Assembly (NCBI GenBank): GCA_038203615.1
Contig: JBBRDU010000005.1
Coordinates: forward strand, 11,098-75,097
Reading direction: 5' to 3'
Length of the DNA: 64,000 nucleotides
From: JBBRDU01 sp038203615
GTDB taxonomy: Bacteria > Verrucomicrobiota > Verrucomicrobiia > Chthoniobacterales > UBA10450
Each line of letters opens with the position of its first letter. The first letter of the stretch is position 1. Shown piece after piece: positions 7,697-16,143 of the stretch. The translations under genes and the position numbers were made by a program. Under the pieces are notes generated by a model. The model ran no database searches. It was given only the letters and a program-made list of their open reading frames with translations, and was not told the DNA's origin.

Positions 7697-9428
7697 CGCC
7701 GAATTCGTTCAGCGCTTCGTTTATGCGATCGAAGCCGGCGCTGCTTCCCTCTGGATGCGGCGCGGGTTGGCCCTGGTCGCTGTCGGCGCCCTGGCCGTAG
7801 TCGTTCTCTACAATTTCCGCGGCCTGGCCACTTCCCAGGCCATGGACCAGGCCCAGATCGGCCGCGCCCTCGCTAACGGTCGTGGCTGGCACACCAATTA
7901 CGCCCGGCCCCTGGCCGTGGCTCAGTTGCAAAGTCACCGAAAGGATGTGCCGCGACAACTCTGGGTCGACACCTACAACGCACCTCTCCCTCCACTCGTC
8001 GACGCCATCGCGCTGTTCCCCATCAAGTCGCACCTGCAACCGACCGCGCGCGACACCGTTTATATCGGCGACAGAGCCATCGTCATCCTGGCGATCCTGC
8101 TCTTTTTCGGCTCGCTCGTGCTCCAGTTTCTGGTGGCCTTGCGCCTCTTTGATCGGTGGCTGGCCCTGCTCGCCTGCCTCCTCATTCTCTTCTGTAACAC
8201 GATGTGGGAATACGCCGTCTCAGGTTTGCCCCAGATGTTGTTGCTCTTTCTTTTCAACGCCACGCTCTACCCGCTCGTGCGCGCGGTCGAGGCCCGATAT
8301 CGCGGCGGCGCGGTCGGCCCCTGGCTGGTCGCCGTCGGGACTGGCTTTGGCCTGCTCGCCCTCACCCATGGCCTAACGATTTGGATTTTTGCGGCGGCCC
8401 TCATCTTTATCGGATTTTTCTTTCGGCCGCGCGGACGGGCAGCGGTTTTGGTTCTCTCGGCCTTCCTCGTTCTCTATGTTCCCTGGTTGATTCGAAATTG
8501 GGTGATCTGCGGGAGCCCAGCCGGTCTCGCCTGTTACTCGGCTCTCGATGGACTCGGCCACAGCGAAGCGGGCTGGATGCGACAGGTGGTCTTCCATGCC
8601 GACGGAGTCGGGCCCGGCGCTTGGCGGGACAAGATGATCACCAATGTCTTTCTGCAAATGGGACGTATCTTCGAATACCTCGGCGGGAGCGTGGTCGCCG
8701 CCATGTTCTTTGTCTCGTTCCTCCATCTCTTCAGACGCGCCGAGACTAGTGTGATTCGCTGGATGCTCCTCGTCATGTGGACGGGCGCGGTTGTGGGCAT
8801 GGCCGTCTTCGGGCTCCATGAAGAACAGGGTGTTTCCGCGAATCAGTTGCACCTCCTCTTTGTCCCGCTCATGACCTGTTACGGACTCGCCTGGTTGCTC
8901 GTGCAATGGAACCGGCTCGGCCTGCAACTTCCCCTGGCCCGGAATGGATTTATCGTCGGCCTCTTTCTCCTGTGCGGGCTCCCCATGATCAACTCGCTCT
9001 CTGGCATACTGCTCGGGCCGCCCCGGCCCTCCTTCCGCTGGCCGCCCTACGTTCCTCCTTATATTGAAGTCCTGCACAGTTGGATGAAGCCCGAGGAAAT
9101 CACGGCCTCCGACATGCCATGGGCGATTGCCTGGTATGCCGATCGCCGCAGCATTCTCGTTCCCGAAACCGTCAAAACGCTGATCGATCTGAGCGATTAC
9201 GGCGTCCTCGGTGGGCCCATCGCCGCGCTTTACCTTACCCCGATCAGCGGCACCGACAACACCCTGCGCGACGTCACAAGCGGCGACTATCGCGAGTGGG
9301 CGCCTGTCATTCTGCAGACCCCCGATCTGAATAAACTTCCGTTCAAGTGGGGCACGCTCGCCCTCGGTTTCGAAAAGGAATGCGCTTTTCTGAGCGACCG
9401 CGACCGTAGCAAGGCTTCCGCTCCATGA
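7686..9428 (+). CDS. Polytopic membrane protein, GT-C (family 39-like) glycosyltransferase
   Basis: A 580-residue protein with about ten hydrophobic helices and a large early periplasmic loop, the layout of GT-C glycosyltransferases (ArnT/PMT type) that move a sugar from a lipid carrier to a protein or lipid. The motif SQAMDQAQIGRALANGRGW in the first loop is the equivalent of the family's D/E acidic pair; QPTARDTVYIGDR precedes the second helix. The C-terminal 100 residues are soluble. ATG 7686 overlaps the regulator's stop, and the frame's upstream extension lies wholly inside the regulator. Donor and acceptor are unknown. Confidence 0.75.
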   Translation: MPGSAEFVQRFVYAIEAGAASLWMRRGLALVAVGALAVVVLYNFRGLATSQAMDQAQIGRALANGRGWHTNYARPLAVAQLQSHRKDVPRQLWVDTYNAPLPPLVDAIALFPIKSHLQPTARDTVYIGDRAIVILAILLFFGSLVLQFLVALRLFDRWLALLACLLILFCNTMWEYAVSGLPQMLLLFLFNATLYPLVRAVEARYRGGAVGPWLVAVGTGFGLLALTHGLTIWIFAAALIFIGFFFRPRGRAAVLVLSAFLVLYVPWLIRNWVICGSPAGLACYSALDGLGHSEAGWMRQVVFHADGVGPGAWRDKMITNVFLQMGRIFEYLGGSVVAAMFFVSFLHLFRRAETSVIRWMLLVMWTGAVVGMAVFGLHEEQGVSANQLHLLFVPLMTCYGLAWLLVQWNRLGLQLPLARNGFIVGLFLLCGLPMINSLSGILLGPPRPSFRWPPYVPPYIEVLHSWMKPEEITASDMPWAIAWYADRRSILVPETVKTLIDLSDYGVLGGPIAALYLTPISGTDNTLRDVTSGDYREWAPVILQTPDLNKLPFKWGTLALGFEKECAFLSDRDRSKASAP

Positions 9429-9505
9429 AAAAGCCCCCTGCCATCCAGGCGAGGGCGCACAATTTGGTTTACGAAGCGGAGCCCAGCGTTTCAATTACGA
9501 CGTAG
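9425..9505 (+). CDS. 26-codon ORF coupling the membrane protein gene to glmM
   Basis: ATG at 9425 overlaps the upstream stop as ATGA, and the ORF (MKKPPAIQARAHNLVYEAEP, then SVSITT) ends in TAG at 9503-9505, whose G is the first base of the GTG start of glmM. Overlap at both ends is the pattern of a translated coupling or leader ORF. No family is recognised, and it may only carry ribosomes to the weak GTG start. Confidence 0.4.
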   Translation: MKKPPAIQARAHNLVYEAEPSVSITT

Positions 9506-10887
9506 TGCAAACAAAGAAGATTTTCGGTACCGACGGGGTCCGCGGCGTGGCTAATGTCGAGCCGGTCACGGCCGAGACCGCCTTGAAACTGGGCCGGGCG
9601 GCTGCCCATGTCATCACGCAGTTAAATCCGCGCACCCTCCCGGAAGGCGCCCGTCCGAAAATCGTCCTCGGCAAGGACACCCGTTTATCCGGTTACATGC
9701 TGGAAAACGCGCTCGTCGCGGGCATCACTTCGCTCGGGGTGGATGTGCTGTTAATCGGTCCGCTGCCCACCCCCGGCGTCGCCTATATCACGCGCTCCCT
9801 CCGCGCTGATGCCGGCATCATGCTCTCCGCCTCGCACAATCCCTATGAGGATAACGGCATCAAGTTTTTCCGGCACGACGGCTACAAACTGGACGATCAG
9901 ATCGAGAATAAGATCGAACAACTCGTCTTTACCGGTGAGATTGATTCCATCCGGCCGACTGCCGGAAAAATCGGGCGGGCCGCCCGCATTGATGACGCCC
10001 TCGGTCGCTATGTCGAATTCGCCAAAGCCAGCTTCCCGCGGCGCATGTCTCTCGAAAAAATGCGCGTCGTCGTGGACGTAGCGAACGGGGCGGCCTACAA
10101 GTCGACTCCCTGCATTCTGCGCGAGTTAGGCGCCGAGGTCACGGTCGCGCATAACGAGCCGAACGGCACCAACATCAACGCCGACTGCGGCAGCACGCAT
10201 CCGGACGAAATTCAGCGGCTCGTCCGCGAGACCGGCGCGAGCGTGGGAATTACGCACGATGGAGATGCTGACCGCGTTCTCCTTTGCGACGAGAAAGGCG
10301 AGATCGTGGACGGAGACGAGATCATGGCCATCGCCGCCCTCGATCTGCTGCGCTCGGGGCAACTCCAGAAAAGCACACTCGTGGCCACGGTCATGAGCAA
10401 CTTCGGGCTGGATGAAACGCTGACGGCGGCCGGCGGCCAAGTGACCCGCACGAAAGTGGGTGATCGCTACGTCATCGAAGAAATGTTGCGCGGCCAGATG
10501 AACCTGGGCGGTGAGCAAAGCGGTCACATCATTTTTCGCGATTTCAGCACGACCGGCGACGGCATCGTGAGCGCGTTGCAGATCCTGCGCATCATGCACG
10601 AGACCGGCACGGCCCTGAGCGAGCTGAAACGCTGTTTAAAAAAATATCCGCAAGCCCAGCGCAACCTGAAAGTCAAAGCCAAGCCTCCCATCGACGAACT
10701 GCGGGAAGTTGTCCGGTTGCGGGACGAAGCCGAGCGCGAGCTGGGCGGCAAAGGCCGGGTCCTGTTGCGCTATTCCGGAACCGAGCCGAAAATCCGGCTC
10801 CTGATCGAGGGACGCGAGTCCAGCCAGATTGATCGCCAGGCGGATCGCATTGCCGACGCGATCCAGAGAGCGATTGGGGCAAACTAA
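9505..10887 (+). CDS. glmM: Phosphoglucosamine mutase
   Basis: A 460-residue alpha-D-phosphohexomutase that converts glucosamine-6-phosphate to glucosamine-1-phosphate on the way to UDP-GlcNAc for cell wall and lipid A. It begins with KKIFGTDGVRGVAN. It has the active-site loop MLSASHNPYEDNGIK with phosphoserine Ser110, the metal-binding loop THDGDADRVL, the sugar-binding loop GGEQSGHIIF, and the phosphate-binding C-terminus RVLLRYSGTEPKIRLLIEG. Length is normal. The GTG start follows the TAG of a 26-codon ORF. scpB starts four bases after its stop. Confidence 0.96.
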   Translation: MQTKKIFGTDGVRGVANVEPVTAETALKLGRAAAHVITQLNPRTLPEGARPKIVLGKDTRLSGYMLENALVAGITSLGVDVLLIGPLPTPGVAYITRSLRADAGIMLSASHNPYEDNGIKFFRHDGYKLDDQIENKIEQLVFTGEIDSIRPTAGKIGRAARIDDALGRYVEFAKASFPRRMSLEKMRVVVDVANGAAYKSTPCILRELGAEVTVAHNEPNGTNINADCGSTHPDEIQRLVRETGASVGITHDGDADRVLLCDEKGEIVDGDEIMAIAALDLLRSGQLQKSTLVATVMSNFGLDETLTAAGGQVTRTKVGDRYVIEEMLRGQMNLGGEQSGHIIFRDFSTTGDGIVSALQILRIMHETGTALSELKRCLKKYPQAQRNLKVKAKPPIDELREVVRLRDEAERELGGKGRVLLRYSGTEPKIRLLIEGRESSQIDRQADRIADAIQRAIGAN

Positions 10888-10891
10888 ATTT

Positions 10892-11560
10892 ATGACGCTC
10901 GTCAAAGTCATCGAGGCACTTTTGTTCAGCGCGCAAAAGCCCCTCTCCGCCCGGGAAATCGTGGCCACGATCAAGGCCGCCGGCGGCGAGGACGACTTGT
11001 CGCCTAACGAATTTGTAAGGGTGCGTGAATCTGAAGTGGCCGCCGCCCTGGAACAGCTCAAGGTCGAAGGCATCGAACAGCAGCGCGCTTTTCAACTGGT
11101 CGAGAAAGCGGAGGGCTGGCAGTTTGTGACCGATCCGCAATACGCGCTCTGGGTCCGGCAGCTTTTTCCCGCGCCCAAACCGGCCCGCCTCAGTTCGCCC
11201 GCCTTGGAAACTCTCGCCATTATCGCCTATCGGCAGCCGATCACCCGCGCCGATGTCGAAGTGGTGCGCGGCGTCACCATCGATGGCGTTCTGCAAACAC
11301 TCATGGAACGCGGGCTCGTCAAAATCGGTGGCCGCGCCGATATCCCCGGTCGCCCTTTGCTTTACGAAACCACCCAGATGTTCCTCGATCACTTCGGGCT
11401 GCGCAGCCTGGACGAACTCCCCAATGTGGAAGAACTGCGCACGCGCTATCTGCCCGTGGCGCCGCGCCCCCAGCCCATCGCGCAAGATGCCGCACCCGGC
11501 AGCGCGGAGACTCCCAGCCCCGCGCCCGCCAATGCAGCCGCGGCTAGGCCCGGCCCCTGA
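10892..11560 (+). CDS. scpB: Segregation and condensation protein B
   Basis: A 222-residue protein with the ScpB pair of winged-helix domains: VIEALLFSAQKPLSAREI at the start, then LSSPALETLAIIAYRQPITRADVEVVRGV and GLVKIGGRADIPGRPLLYETT. ScpB binds ScpA and SMC and helps chromosome compaction and segregation. The C-terminal 40 residues are a Pro/Ala-rich tail. ATG 10892 was chosen because the earlier part of the frame lies inside glmM. Unusually, scpA is not adjacent; pheA follows after a 67-base gap. Confidence 0.93.
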   Translation: MTLVKVIEALLFSAQKPLSAREIVATIKAAGGEDDLSPNEFVRVRESEVAAALEQLKVEGIEQQRAFQLVEKAEGWQFVTDPQYALWVRQLFPAPKPARLSSPALETLAIIAYRQPITRADVEVVRGVTIDGVLQTLMERGLVKIGGRADIPGRPLLYETTQMFLDHFGLRSLDELPNVEELRTRYLPVAPRPQPIAQDAAPGSAETPSPAPANAAAARPGP

Positions 11561-11627
11561 GCGCAGAAAAGCGAGGAACTTCGGTGATCTTTTCCACCGG
11601 CCCGATGGCAACCGCGAAATTGGCCTC

Positions 11628-12698
11628 ATGACTCTCCCGGAACTGCGCGCCCGGATCGATCAGCTCGACGAGCAACTTCTCAAGCTGTTGCACGAACGGG
11701 CGGAGCTCGTTCATCAAATTGGCCAGCTCAAGAAGGAGGCTGGCCTTGAAATTTATTCGCCCGAAAGGGAGGAGCAGCTTTTGCAGAGTTTGATCGAACG
11801 TAATAAAGGCCGCCTCGACCCCGCGTCGATTCGCGCGGTCTACCGCGAGATCATGTCTGCTTCGCTGGCGCTCGAGAAAACGATCGTCATCGCCTATCTT
11901 GGTCCGGAGGCCACCTGGACGCACCAGGCCGCTCGGCAAAAGTTCGGGGCCAGCGTGCAATACAGTCCGCAAACCAACATTGGCGAAGTGTTCGAGCAAG
12001 TCAGCCGGCAGGCGGCGGATTACGGAGTGGTGCCGGTGGAAAATTCCACCGAGGGCGCGGTCGATCACACGCTCGACATGTTCATGGACTTCGACCTGCA
12101 AATCTGCGCCCAGCTTTTGCTCAAGATCGAGAACCACCTTCTCGGCCGCGGTCCCCGCGAAAAAATCACCAGGCTTTATTCCCATCCTCAAGTGTTTGGC
12201 CAGTGCCGCGATTGGTTGCGTCGCGAAATGCCGAATATTGAAAAGATCGAAGTCTCCAGCACGACCCGCGCGGCCGAGCTCGCCTCCCAGGAACCAAACA
12301 CCGCCGCCCTGGCCGGTCGCATGGCTGCCGAAGTATACGATCTTCCCATCCTCGCCCGGGCCGTGCAGGACCGGCCTGATAACACGACACGTTTCCTGAT
12401 CATCGGCCATCAAAGCTGTCCGAAGACCGGGCACGATCGCACCTCGCTCATGTTTGGGCTGCGTGATCAACCCGGCGCGCTCTTCGCCGCTCTCCGCCCC
12501 TTTGACGAGCTGAAGATCAGCCTTACTAAAATCGAAAGCCGACCCTCGCGACGCAAAGCCTGGGAATATTTTTTCTTCGCCGACATGGAAGGGCACCAGG
12601 AAGACGCGCCCCTGCTGGCGGCGGTGGATGAACTTCGCCGGCATTGCGGAGTGGTGAAAATCCTCGGCAGTTACCCCGACATCGAGCGCGTTTCATGA
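11628..12698 (+). CDS. pheA: Bifunctional chorismate mutase / prephenate dehydratase
   Basis: A 356-residue P-protein that makes phenylpyruvate from chorismate. The AroQ chorismate mutase helix bundle fills about residues 1-85 (LRARIDQLDEQLLKLLHERA, then REIMSASLALE). The prephenate dehydratase domain follows (YLGPEATWTHQAA, VPVENSTEGAVDHTLDM, NTTRFLII near 251-258). The ACT regulatory domain ends the protein, with GALFAALRPF and the Phe-binding ESRPSRRKAWEYFFF (Glu303), so feedback inhibition by phenylalanine is expected from family knowledge. The frame is open upstream inside scpB, but ATG 11628 gives the normal N-terminus. Its TGA overlaps the next ATG. Confidence 0.95.
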   Translation: MTLPELRARIDQLDEQLLKLLHERAELVHQIGQLKKEAGLEIYSPEREEQLLQSLIERNKGRLDPASIRAVYREIMSASLALEKTIVIAYLGPEATWTHQAARQKFGASVQYSPQTNIGEVFEQVSRQAADYGVVPVENSTEGAVDHTLDMFMDFDLQICAQLLLKIENHLLGRGPREKITRLYSHPQVFGQCRDWLRREMPNIEKIEVSSTTRAAELASQEPNTAALAGRMAAEVYDLPILARAVQDRPDNTTRFLIIGHQSCPKTGHDRTSLMFGLRDQPGALFAALRPFDELKISLTKIESRPSRRKAWEYFFFADMEGHQEDAPLLAAVDELRRHCGVVKILGSYPDIERVS

Positions 12699-13735
12699 AA
12701 ACACTCGGAACCGGGCTGGCCGCCGGATGTCTTTGCTTCCTTCTGGCGCAGACGCAGGCTGCTCCTGTCGTCCTGCATGCGTCCGACGCTGCGCGGGCCG
12801 CCCAATATTCAGACGGACGGCACGGAACCTCACTCCTCGTCCTTCAGAATGGACGCACCCTATTCGAACATTACGCCAACGGAGGAAGGATCGACGCAGC
12901 CTGGCCCATTTTCAGCGGAACCAAAAACTTCTGGGGAATCGCCGCACTCGTGGCCGTGGGCGAGGGGCTCTTTCGCCTGGACGATCGGGTCTCGGACACG
13001 ATCACGGAATGGCGGAGCGATCCTCGTAAATCGCAAATCACCATCCGCCAGCTTCTCAACTTTACGGATGGAATCGACGGAGCTTCCTACCTTCATCGCG
13101 ACTCGATTGCCGACCGCGATGCCATGGCCTTGCGCGTGCCGGTCGTGGCCTCACCGGGCTCCGCCTTTATTTATGGGCCCAGTCACCTCCAGATTTTTGG
13201 CGAACTGCTGCGCCGCAAACTGAATGGTCGGGGCACGTTCTCCTACTTGCAGGAACACGTGCTGAGCCCGCTCGGAATCAGCGGCTTCGAGTACAAACAG
13301 GACGCCCGCGGAAATCCGTTGTACGCGAGCGGCTTTCGTTTATCAGCGCGACAATGGGCTCGTCTCGGCGATTTGGTGCTGGGGCACGGCAACGCGAGCG
13401 GCCAGCAAATTGTTTCCACCGAGCTTCTGGCGCGGGCCTTCACCGGCTCAGCGGCCAATCCCTCCTACGGTCTTACATTTTGGCTGAATCGGCCCGCCGC
13501 TTCCGTCACGCGCGAAGCCGATATCGAAAAGCTGCTCGATCTGCGCTGGCAACGCGCCTCCTGGCGGGGAATTTGCCTCTCCCGAACCGCGCCCCCGGAC
13601 ATGGTGGTGGGACTCGGATCGCATTATCAGCGTCTCTTTATCATCCCTTCCATGGGCGCGATCATCGTGCGCCAATCATCGGCCGATGCGAATTTTTCCG
13701 ACACGCAATTCCTCCGCCTGGTCTTCGGCCACTAG
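12695..13735 (+). CDS. Exported serine hydrolase of the beta-lactamase (S12) family
   Basis: A 346-residue protein with a signal peptide (LAAGCLCFLLAQTQAAPV). The S-x-x-K nucleophile motif is SGTK at Ser74-Lys77, in PIFSGTKNFWGIAALVAV, and Tyr160 in FIYGPSHLQIFG is the probable second catalytic residue (YGPS instead of the usual Y-x-N). The third motif is loose (GLGSHYQRLFIIP), as in esterase and D-aminopeptidase members. It probably works in the periplasm on a peptide, ester or cell-wall substrate; antibiotic resistance is not implied. Its ATG overlaps the pheA stop by four bases. Confidence 0.88.
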   Translation: MKTLGTGLAAGCLCFLLAQTQAAPVVLHASDAARAAQYSDGRHGTSLLVLQNGRTLFEHYANGGRIDAAWPIFSGTKNFWGIAALVAVGEGLFRLDDRVSDTITEWRSDPRKSQITIRQLLNFTDGIDGASYLHRDSIADRDAMALRVPVVASPGSAFIYGPSHLQIFGELLRRKLNGRGTFSYLQEHVLSPLGISGFEYKQDARGNPLYASGFRLSARQWARLGDLVLGHGNASGQQIVSTELLARAFTGSAANPSYGLTFWLNRPAASVTREADIEKLLDLRWQRASWRGICLSRTAPPDMVVGLGSHYQRLFIIPSMGAIIVRQSSADANFSDTQFLRLVFGH

Positions 13736-13819
13736 CAAAATGTGGAGTTCGCCGTGGATTGGAGTTTGACTTGATGTCGTGTGTCCGAGACGTTTCATTT
13801 TCAACGACTTGTTAATCCT

Positions 13820-14473
13820 ATGAACAAATTCGCGATCGGCTGCGGCGGACTGGTAGTGATTCTGATTTTCATCTTGATCGTCGGCGGACTGGCCGTGGCC
13901 GGCATCTACAATCGACTCGTCAAATCGCAGCAGGCGGTCGATCAAAGCTGGGCCCAAGTCCAAAACGTCTATCAACGGCGCGCTGATCTCATTCCGAATC
14001 TGGTCAACACCGTTTCGGGCCAGGCCAATTTTGAAAAGTCCACCCTGGAAGCCGTCACCAATGCCCGCGCCAGCGTGGGACGCGTCCAACTCGACCCGAG
14101 TAAAGCGCCCACGGACGCCGCCCAACTCGAGAAATTCCAGGCCGCGCAGGGACAACTCGGTAATGCCCTTTCCCGTTTGTTGGTGGTTTCTGAAAATTAT
14201 CCGCAGCTGCGCGCCAATGAAGGCTTCCTCACTCTGCAGGCCCAGCTGGAGGGGACCGAAAACCGCATCTCGGTAGAGCGCGGCAATTTCAACACCGCGG
14301 TGCAAAGCTATAATGTCGCGGTAAAGAGTTTCCCCGCGAATATCTTCGCGGGCATGTTCGGCTTCGCGCCCCGGCCGTTTTTCAATGCTCAGCCAGGCGC
14401 CGAAAAGGCACCGAACGTGAATTTCAATTTCGGCAGCCCCACGCCCGCGCCAGCCGCGACCGCTTCCCCTTAG
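13820..14473 (+). CDS. lemA: LemA family protein
   Basis: A 217-residue protein with an N-terminal membrane helix (LVVILIFILIVGGLAVAGIY) and the LemA alpha-helical core: YNRLVKSQQAVDQSWAQVQN, then YQRRADLIPNLVNTVSGQAN with the conserved R-R-x-D-L-I-P-N-L-V, and a closing helix ending in FPANIFAGMFGFAPRPFF. The tail is Pro/Ala-rich. LemA proteins have no settled function but are very often next to TPM-domain proteins, exactly as here (two follow), suggesting a membrane complex. Confidence 0.93.
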   Translation: MNKFAIGCGGLVVILIFILIVGGLAVAGIYNRLVKSQQAVDQSWAQVQNVYQRRADLIPNLVNTVSGQANFEKSTLEAVTNARASVGRVQLDPSKAPTDAAQLEKFQAAQGQLGNALSRLLVVSENYPQLRANEGFLTLQAQLEGTENRISVERGNFNTAVQSYNVAVKSFPANIFAGMFGFAPRPFFNAQPGAEKAPNVNFNFGSPTPAPAATASP

Positions 14474-14477
14474 CGAG

Positions 14478-14498
14478 AGACGTCTCTCCGAGACGTCT
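14478..14498. repeat. 9-bp stem hairpin between lemA and the TPM gene
   Basis: AGACGTCTC pairs exactly with GAGACGTCT around TCC. It starts five bases after the lemA stop and has no T-run. The same CGTCTCTCCGA core occurs in the spacer at about 25454, so it is probably one of this genome's dispersed palindromes rather than a dedicated terminator. Confidence 0.55.
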
Positions 14499-14564
14499 GC
14501 ACTCTGCTGCTTTCCCATGGCAATTATCCGTAAGCCGGACGTTTCCGAGAAACGCTCCTGCTTG

Positions 14565-15317
14565 ATGCAGCCTTCCGCACTCGTCCTCGCCGCGCTTTTC
14601 CTTACCGCGAATGGCCTGTTCGCCGCCGAAGTCATCCCGCCCAAGCCCGACCGTTACTTCAATGACTACGCTCACGTCGTCTCAACGGACACAGCGCAAC
14701 GCCTGAATAATCAACTCGTAGAGTTCGAACGCGAGACATCGGACCAAATCGTGGTCGCGGTCTTCCCCAAAATGCAAAGCGACTCTTCGATCGAAGATTA
14801 CGCGCAGCGCATCGCCCAATCCTGGGCCATCGGGCAGAAGGATAAACGAAATGGCGTGGCTCTCCTTGTCTTCTTGGCCGACCGCAAAATTTCCATTCAG
14901 GTTGGCTATGGTCTGGAGGGCGCACTGCCGGATGCGACTGCCTACGACATCCGTATCAATCAAATCACGCCCCGGTTTCGCACCAAGGATTATGAAGGCG
15001 GCCTTACGCTCGGCATCGAATCAATCGAAAAGGCCATCCGCGGCGAATATCAGGGATCTGGCAAAACTGCCAGTGAACGTAACCAGGGAGGGGGAGGCGG
15101 CAACAGCATCGGCATTTGGATATTTATCATTTTCGCGATCATCAGCATCATCATAGGACGCCTGCAGAAGCGGCGGGGTTATCGCTACTCCGGTGTCGGT
15201 GGTCCCTATGTCGGAGGTTGGAGCGGCGGCTCGGGCGGCGGTTGGTCATCCGGAGGCGGAGGCTTTAGCGGCGGCGGCGGCAGCTTCGGCGGCGGCGGAT
15301 CAAGTGGCAGTTGGTAG
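14565..15317 (+). CDS. TPM-domain protein (YgcG-like) with Gly-rich tail
   Basis: A 250-residue exported protein: signal peptide (ALVLAALFLTANGLFAAE), a TPM/Repair_PSII domain at about 25-160 (FNDYAHVVSTDTAQRLN, DQIVVAVFPKM, GVALLVFLADRKISIQVGYG), one membrane helix near 190-207 (SIGIWIFIIFAIISIIIG), and a tail of Gly/Ser repeats ending in GGGGSFGGGGSSGSW. This is the standard architecture of LemA-partner TPM proteins. ATG 14565 is chosen because it directly precedes the signal peptide; the frame is open to 14517. The domain is linked to photosystem II repair in plants, but its bacterial role is unclear. Confidence 0.9.
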   Translation: MQPSALVLAALFLTANGLFAAEVIPPKPDRYFNDYAHVVSTDTAQRLNNQLVEFERETSDQIVVAVFPKMQSDSSIEDYAQRIAQSWAIGQKDKRNGVALLVFLADRKISIQVGYGLEGALPDATAYDIRINQITPRFRTKDYEGGLTLGIESIEKAIRGEYQGSGKTASERNQGGGGGNSIGIWIFIIFAIISIIIGRLQKRRGYRYSGVGGPYVGGWSGGSGGGWSSGGGGFSGGGGSFGGGGSSGSW

Positions 15318-15321
15318 CGAG

Positions 15322-15759
15322 ATGCGGACCAAGGATTTCATCGGAAAGCTCGACCACCCTCGCATCGTGCAGGCGATTCGCGACGCGGAAGCCAGGACTT
15401 CGGGACAAATTCGCGTCTATGTGCAGCGCGGACACCTGAAGGTCGATCCGCTCCTGGCCGCCCAGAAGCGATTCCATGCCCTGGGCATGCACCGGATCGA
15501 GCAACGCAATGCCGTCCTGATTTTTGTGGCGCCACGGGCGCATCAGTTCGCCGTGATCGGGGACGAAGCCATCCACCAAAAATGCGGGGATGCCCTCTGG
15601 CAGAAGGTTGTGCAAACGATGCGGGACCACTTTCGGAGCGAGCAATTTTCTGATGCCATCGCGGATGCAATTCGCGACGTTGGCGCGGTCCTGACCGAAC
15701 ATTTTCCGGGAACGGGCGCCGGTCCCAACGAGCTTTCGGACGAAGTGATCGAATCCTGA
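15322..15759 (+). CDS. Second TPM-domain protein, soluble
   Basis: A 145-residue protein with only the TPM fold: IVQAIRDAEARTSGQIRVYV, then RNAVLIFVAPRAHQFAVIGDEAIH and a helical end. It has no signal peptide or membrane helix, unlike its upstream neighbour, which ends four bases earlier. LemA, membrane TPM and soluble TPM genes in a row form a recurring trio in bacteria (family knowledge). Earlier in-frame start codons exist inside the upstream gene; ATG 15322 gives a clean domain start. Confidence 0.85.
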   Translation: MRTKDFIGKLDHPRIVQAIRDAEARTSGQIRVYVQRGHLKVDPLLAAQKRFHALGMHRIEQRNAVLIFVAPRAHQFAVIGDEAIHQKCGDALWQKVVQTMRDHFRSEQFSDAIADAIRDVGAVLTEHFPGTGAGPNELSDEVIES

Positions 15760-15767
15760 CCGCTGCG

Positions 15768-15802
15768 GGTGGGGCGAGTCCGCCTGAGGGCGGATCGAGC
15801 CG
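15768..15802 (+). repeat. Partial copy of the 882-969 palindromic element
   Basis: GGTGGGGCGAGTCCGCCTGA, the continuing bases and the end GCGGATCGAGCCG match 884-917 except for one extra G in the GAGGGCGG run. The right-hand inverted repeat is not present, so this is a half copy. Confidence 0.75.
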
Positions 15803-15872
15803 ATTGATTCCGGGGCGAAGCCAGCCAGAGGTCGGGAGATCGCGCTGCGCTGTCCGGGCCCATGGTATGCCA

Positions 15873-15891
15873 GCGGAGTGGACGCCGCAGC
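15873..15891 (-). repeat. Fragment of the GCCGCGC/GCGGCGTCC dispersed repeat
   Basis: On the minus strand these 19 bases read GCTGCGGCGTCCACTCCGC, identical to 22460-22478. Confidence 0.55.
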
Positions 15892-16055
15892 CGGGTGGCG
15901 GCCGCAGGGAGCAGAAATCGACTTGCAAACAGGCCATTTGCATGTTGATTCCCCGTTCGCAGCGAGTTTTTTGAACTTGCGCCGTTGGTCCCTGGGACTT
16001 CCGTCGCCTGACGCGAAGCCGCACTCGCCAGGGGAAACCCGGCGATTAGGAATTC

Positions 16056-16082
16056 AGATTTAAGATTTAAGATTTAAGATTT
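16056..16082. repeat. Tandem AGATTTA heptamers
   Basis: Almost four copies of AGATTTA in a row (27 bases), in an otherwise GC-rich spacer 61 bases before rpoA. It is A/T-rich enough to be a melting or UP-like element, or simply a slippage array. Confidence 0.8.
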
Positions 16083-16143
16083 GGGGCAGCCGGCGGCGGC
16101 CTGCGCAATCGAAGATCGACAATCGACAGTCTAAAATAAACAC

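Larger units (their letters stand above)
15760..16143. other. Gene-free spacer before rpoA, built of repeats
   Basis: This 384-bp gap has no convincing gene. It holds a partial copy of the 882-969 element (15768-15802), a reverse-strand match to the 22447 repeat (15873-15891), a heptamer array (16056-16082), and a run of short AATCGA/GATCGAC repeats at about 16105-16127. No clear terminator or -10/-35 promoter could be picked out. Confidence 0.6.

Noticed and set aside
8373..9494. 373-residue minus-strand frame opposite the membrane glycosyltransferase
   Set aside because: It is a shadow of a codon-biased, high-GC gene on the plus strand.
10673..11629. 318-residue minus-strand frame opposite glmM/scpB
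   Set aside because: Antisense to two clear genes, with no motif.
12695..13735. Antibiotic-resistance beta-lactamase
   Set aside because: It belongs to the broad S12 serine-hydrolase family with a loose third motif; resistance cannot be inferred.
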